64,000 nt of DNA, from contig JBCNJP010000012.1 of the NCBI GenBank assembly GCA_039602395.1, positions 27,824,454-27,888,453 on the forward strand, read 5' to 3'. The notes below the pieces were generated by a model that had not been told where the DNA came from, did no database searches, and worked only from the letters and a program-made list of their open reading frames with translations. Both the position numbers and the translations under genes were made by a program. Positions 59,917 to 64,000 of the stretch are shown here, piece by piece; position 1 is the stretch's first letter; each line of letters opens with the position of its first letter. The stretch is from Deinandra increscens subsp. villosa. Its lineage: Eukaryota > Streptophyta > Magnoliopsida > Asterales > Asteraceae.

Positions 59917-62509
59917 TGTCACACCCCCAAATTAACCACTAACGGAGTTTATACCGTTAAGGAGTGCGAGCAAACCAGGACCACAACCATTAGTTACAAA
60001 TACTAAACGAATCAGAGTAAAGTCCAAACATTCATCAAAAAAACAGTTTAAAGGTTTGCAGCGGAAAGAAAGCATGAGTGTCTTAGCACTAACCACGTGC
60101 TTAAATTACAAAACATAAATTGTCGTTCAAATCCCAAACTTAAGTTCAAAAAAATAAATAACTTCGGGTGCCATGCCAACCTCCAGTGGATACTCCTCAG
60201 CGATCTGCAAAAGTGAAAACCACACAAGTGTCAACCTAACGGTTGGTGAGTTCACAGTGGGCATGACATGTAGCGGCCCGGTCTCATAAGCGTATGTATC
60301 AACATATAAATAAGTAATAGTTTTGCAAAACAATGCCAAGTGCTGAATTATCGAATATGCACTAGTTAAGTAAAGATTAAAGCGGTCAACCGATATCGCG
60401 GGTAGCTAATCCGGTTTCCATGCACTAAGGAAGTTCGTACCAAAGCTGACGTAACAGAGTTCGGCATTTGCCGATGGTTTGTGCCTCCAGTTGTGTTTCT
60501 CATGGGACCCACAACTAAAATAGGCTGATATTGTACTCCGTTCGGCCTCCAACCGGTTGGCTACACATTTGTGTACCGCGGAGCAGGGTTTGTCAAACCC
60601 TCAGTAGATCTACCCAACATCCCCTCGCTTCGCAAATTAATGGTACTAAATTGTTTGAGGACTTTTAAGTTTTAAGGCATCCTTAGAAATCATGTGATAT
60701 CATTGGTTTAGACTTCAACCTACACTAGTCATATTAAAATCGTTTATTCCGGATTTCATTTGAAATCCTAAAAAGAGTTTAAGTATCATAATGGTGGTTC
60801 CGGATTTCATTTGAAATCCCAAATAAGTTTAGGTATTAAATAGTTGGTTGCGGATTTCATTTGAAACCCCAAGGGTGGACAGTTGCAAGTGTTTCCCATA
60901 GAACACTCCAACTTCCATAACAGATATCCCATTTGGCGATACCTCAAAATGTCAGCGTTGTTTTCCATTAAGTAATTTCGTTGTGACCCAAACGGGCTCA
61001 CAATTAAAGGGTTAGTGAAACTCACCTTAGGTTGCTCAGCTTACACTTCAAATAGTCCAATTATGATTGCTAACGAAGACCTAATAATCACGTTAAGGTC
61101 TTAGGTGTTAGGTTGTGTCTAATCTTTAGCTTAACGTCACTATGGCCCATAACATAGCACGTTGGAACTATGACACGATATACCAACACACGACACAGAT
61201 GGTTGATCATAAACGAGGGTTCACATAACTCAGAAATCAAAGCATGTTTCATTATTGCATAATCATGTAAGTCATGGCATAACATTCAAGTAAGTTGCAC
61301 AAGTTTGGGTTTTGGGTCAGGTCACAGTTTCGCTACACAGTGTCGCTATGTGCACGGGCAGCACTTTCGCTAGGGAATATCCAATGACACAGTTTCGCTA
61401 GCTAGTTTCGCTCGAAACTGTTGACACAGTTTCGCTAGCATAGATTCGCTCGAAACTGGTTTGAACTTTCGTTGGGAAAAGGTATTGTTTCGCTCGGTAG
61501 TTTCGTTCGAGCATAACACTTAGTTTTCACCGGCGACACTATAGTTTCGCTGTATAGTATCGCTGGATGAATTTCTAAACAGTTTCGCTACATAGTTTCG
61601 CCAAGAGAACACACAGTTTCGCTAGTCGCTAAAAACTCGTTTTTAAGACCAAAAATCAATCTAACAGCTTCCATACATCATGTAATTCAATATCTAGCAT
61701 GCATAAACATTTACCAACATCACAGAGGAAATTTTAACACTTTAAACATGAGTTTTCATCATCAAATCACCAAAAACACCTCAAAGCTCATTTTTAGCAC
61801 AAAGTTAACCTAACTAGCATGAATCTTCATTATGGTTTGATTTCACACGTAAAGTTACAGACTTTATGATAGATCTAGCATTCCTAAGCATCATACTACA
61901 AGCATACACGATTTCATGAAGATCTAAGCATGCTTCTTAAGAAAACACATAGAGTATGCAAGAAAAGATGGTTTTGGGGACTCACGGTTTGATCTAGGAT
62001 CCGAATGGATGAGTCCACTAACTGAGATGATGGCGGCTCGTGGTGGTTCTTGGCTGACCAGATTTCACGAGAGGGGAGATGGAGAGTGTGTGTGTGTTTG
62101 GTGTGAAATGATGTAAAATAAGAAGATTAGGGTTTTAGGGACTTTATATCAGGAGCTAGTTTCGCTGGCCAAGTGAAACTGGCTCTGAATTCATGCAATT
62201 TCGAAAGTTTGGCTACCGAGCGAATCTACAGTTTCACTGGCAGCCAAAAGGGGCCAATTACACAATTACGTCACAATTAAATAAATAAACACGTTGCACA
62301 TAATTCCACATACTTCAACAATTTAAACAATCACGTTTTAATCATGTTTCTGATAATGAATAAATAAACACATATGGACGGGTTCGGTGATCAACCAAAG
62401 GTCGTGGACGTTTTCGGTCTAGTTAAGCATTAGTTACTAAGTTAACACTCATAACGTAACTAACGAAATTTTCTAACGGAAGTTAACCTTAGAATTCTCG
62501 GATGTCACA
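59917..62509 (-). mobile_element. Solo LTR, diverged Tekay-like family member
   Basis: TGTCACACCCCCAAATTAACC to TCGGATGTCACA, 2593 bp. Perfect 5-bp TSD GTTAA at 59912-59916 and 62510-62514. Clearly related to the LTRs at 511 and 11200 but with many substitutions and indels, so it is an older or different subfamily. The dense hairpin array is replaced by scattered AGTTTCGCT motifs at 61320-61640. Confidence 0.93.
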
Positions 62510-62917
62510 GTTAAACATGACGGTACTTATGTACCATATTTAAGCACTTTAAAAAGTTTTAACTGGATGTGAGTTTATGTGATTTCAAAATTTTTTAAGT
62601 AATCGTCTAGAGCGTCGAGTAACGGAAGCTGAAAAGGGTTCCTCAGTTAAAGATTTGTCTGGTTTGATCCATGAAAAACATCAATCTCAAGGTAAGTATG
62701 TTTTGATCTTGTTTTTAGATTATCTTATTTTTGTGTATTTTCAATTTTTTTCTGTGTTTAAGTCTTTAAGTGTTTAATATTTTATTTTATTTTATGATCA
62801 AGATCAGATACTCGGGGTTTGAGTCTGAGCGGAAGCTTCGTGAATTCTCAAATTTTCTCAAAGTTAACATTTTTTTAAGAGAATTAACATTTTTAAGAAA
62901 ATTTTCAAAAAAAAGGG
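62510..62917 (+). other. Non-coding region before downstream ORF
   Basis: A short open stretch at about 62610-62688 (RLERRVTEAEKGSSVKDLSG) ends at a strong donor GTAAGT and looks like a coiled-coil exon, but neither its start nor its partner exon is clear. Confidence 0.3.
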
Positions 62918-62925
62918 TATAAATA
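62918..62925 (+). promoter_or_regulatory. TATA box candidate
   Basis: TATAAATA inside GGGTATAAATACCC, about 30 bp upstream of a CT-rich leader (62945-63245) typical of a plant transcription start region. It could belong to an internal promoter of the element or to an LTR. Confidence 0.5.
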
Positions 62926-63253
62926 CCCATTTCCGTTTACGATCCCTCATAACTATCTCTCTCTACTGTGTTTCCGACTCCGCCGCAGAACACCCTAACC
63001 GCCCCTCACCCTCGCCGGAAAACCCTTCACACTCACCTCCAGCCGTCCTTTGAGAAATCAGATCACACCACCACCTTCGCCAACCATTTCCGACCATAAG
63101 ACCTTCAAAACCCCTCTTCAATCGACTATATTTGTCGGAATTTTCACAGAGTTTGTGATTTGAACCCTAAGTCACGATCATCATCTGATTTGGCTCGTTT
63201 CAAGTGATTTTTGCGTGATTAGAAGGCGGTTTTGTGTTTAGAACACATTAAAG

Positions 63254-63823
63254 GTATTGGTGGTTGCTTACGTTGAGTTTCTGATGGTTTTAACGAGATT
63301 ACGAGTTGGTTGCAGGTTCATCCATGGCGGAATTGAGGATTACGATAATCTCATCGAAGGAGACGACTATTGGTGTTTACGATCGTAGTTTACGATTGGA
63401 GATTACGATCTCCATCTTCGACTATCGTTTACGATTGTCTAATTACGATCCCAATTATGATCGGAATTAGGGTTTAATGGAACGTTTACGATTGGGCCTT
63501 TCTGTTTACGATTGAACTAAAATTGACCCGATCGTGAACCCGTTATTGGATCGTAAACCCATTTGATGAATCGTAAACACACTTAAATGTGATTTAAAAT
63601 CATAAACACCTAATATTTTTTGGAATCTCATTAAAATTAAGTTAAAATTAATGGTGGTTGTGAATTTTGTGTGCTTAAATCAATTATTTTCCCTAAAAGT
63701 TTAAATTGAAATTTTGTGAACTTCAAAAGTAAAATTTGATTTTCAATTGAACTTCGACAAGGGTTAATAAACTTAATTGCACTTTAACGAACAAGTCTGA
63801 TACACGTGTCTTGTCTTTCTCAG
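63254..63823 (+). other. Putative leader intron
   Basis: Donor-like AAAG-GTATTGG (GT at 63254-63255) and acceptor TTGTCTTTCTCAG ending at 63823, directly before the ATG of the last ORF. Contains the TTTACGATTG minisatellite. Confidence 0.4.
63335..63580. repeat. GTTTACGATTG/ATCGTAAAC minisatellite
   Basis: About 12 loosely spaced units of TTTACGAT(T/C)G or the complement ATCGTAAAC. Confidence 0.75.
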
Positions 63824-64000
63824 ATGGCAGACGACATGCTTGACAAAGAGATAAAGTTTGAAAGTGATCACTGCATCCCGGCGTATCTTGAAGACCCACC
63901 AGAGAAGCATATGGAATTATTTTATTCACTGGTGGCCGGGATGAATATCTGCAAGATAAACCATGCCCTGAGATCAAGTGTGCTGATTGATGAGCAGCTT
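63824..64000 (+). CDS. Start of post-pol ORF (env-like of Sirevirus type?), runs off window
   Basis: ATG at 63824 directly follows a 3' splice-site-like CAG. The frame is open for 59 codons to the window end (MADDMLDKEIKFESDHCIPA, later ELFYSLVAGMNICKINHAL). It resembles, from memory, the ORFs found after pol in SIRE-like elements of Asteraceae, which lie where Sireviruses carry an extra, so-called env-like, gene. Alternatively it is the start of another element's gag. The product's function is unknown and the 3' end is outside the window. Confidence 0.5.
   Translation, partial: MADDMLDKEIKFESDHCIPAYLEDPPEKHMELFYSLVAGMNICKINHALRSSVLIDEQL

Noticed and set aside
1..64000. tRNA genes suggested by tRNA-like words (TGGTATCAGAGC)
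   Set aside because: Each occurrence sits next to an LTR edge and is a retroelement primer binding site; no cloverleaf sequence surrounds it.

Overview
The window is repeat-dense plant nuclear DNA made almost entirely of nested transposable elements. Evidence includes Ty3/gypsy and Ty1/copia polyproteins, tRNA-iMet-type primer binding sites, 5-bp target-site duplications (TSDs), long (TA)n tracts and two assembly gaps of exactly 500 N. The protein families and Helitron-like termini resemble those of Asteraceae (daisy-family) genomes; this is inference from recall, not a search. No bacterial features, rRNA, tRNA or CRISPR arrays were seen, and no intact host gene can be supported.

Layout. (1) 1-16,807: a near-intact minus-strand Ty3/gypsy chromovirus (Tekay/Del-like, LTR about 2.69 kb) in the order LTR fragment, internal region, LTR, internal fragment (5,061-14,838). 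It lies between two copies of the same 1.1-kb host-side sequence (3,937-5,062 and 14,837-15,949). A solo LTR of the same family with TSD ATAAT is at 511-3,188. (2) 16,808-31,560: a 500-N gap, AT-rich DNA, a cluster of seven MITE-like foldback elements separated by (TA)n tracts (18,653-21,196), Helitron-like termini, a truncated copia gag with one LTR (22,148-24,506) and possible captured exons. (3) 31,560-37,605: a complete coding-free LTR retrotransposon (32,030-35,984, TSD GGTTA) in Helitron-like or genic DNA. (4) 37,606-56,804: a decayed Ty3/gypsy Tat-lineage element with an antisense gene. A copia element (44,121-55,691, TSD ACCCC) has inserted into it, and a second copy of the coding-free family (50,020-53,853) has inserted into the copia, giving three levels of nesting. 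(5) 57,305-64,000: the 3' part of a plus-strand SIRE-like copia pol, a more diverged Tekay-family solo LTR (59,917-62,509, TSD GTTAA), and the start of a further ORF with its own TATA box that runs off the window.

How the parts work together. The autonomous elements encode gag (RNA packaging), protease, reverse transcriptase/RNase H and integrase. Only the Tekay copy looks coding-intact, and only if an inferred 83-nt intron near the start of gag is removed. The coding-free LTR element has promoter, PBS and PPT but no proteins, so it must be mobilised by another element. Points worth checking are the filler insertion with 1.1-kb flanking duplication, the putative gag intron, the antisense gene broken at its splice donor, the TA-separated inverted MITE cluster, and the unrelated elements that each carry a CGAT-rich minisatellite in their untranslated leader.
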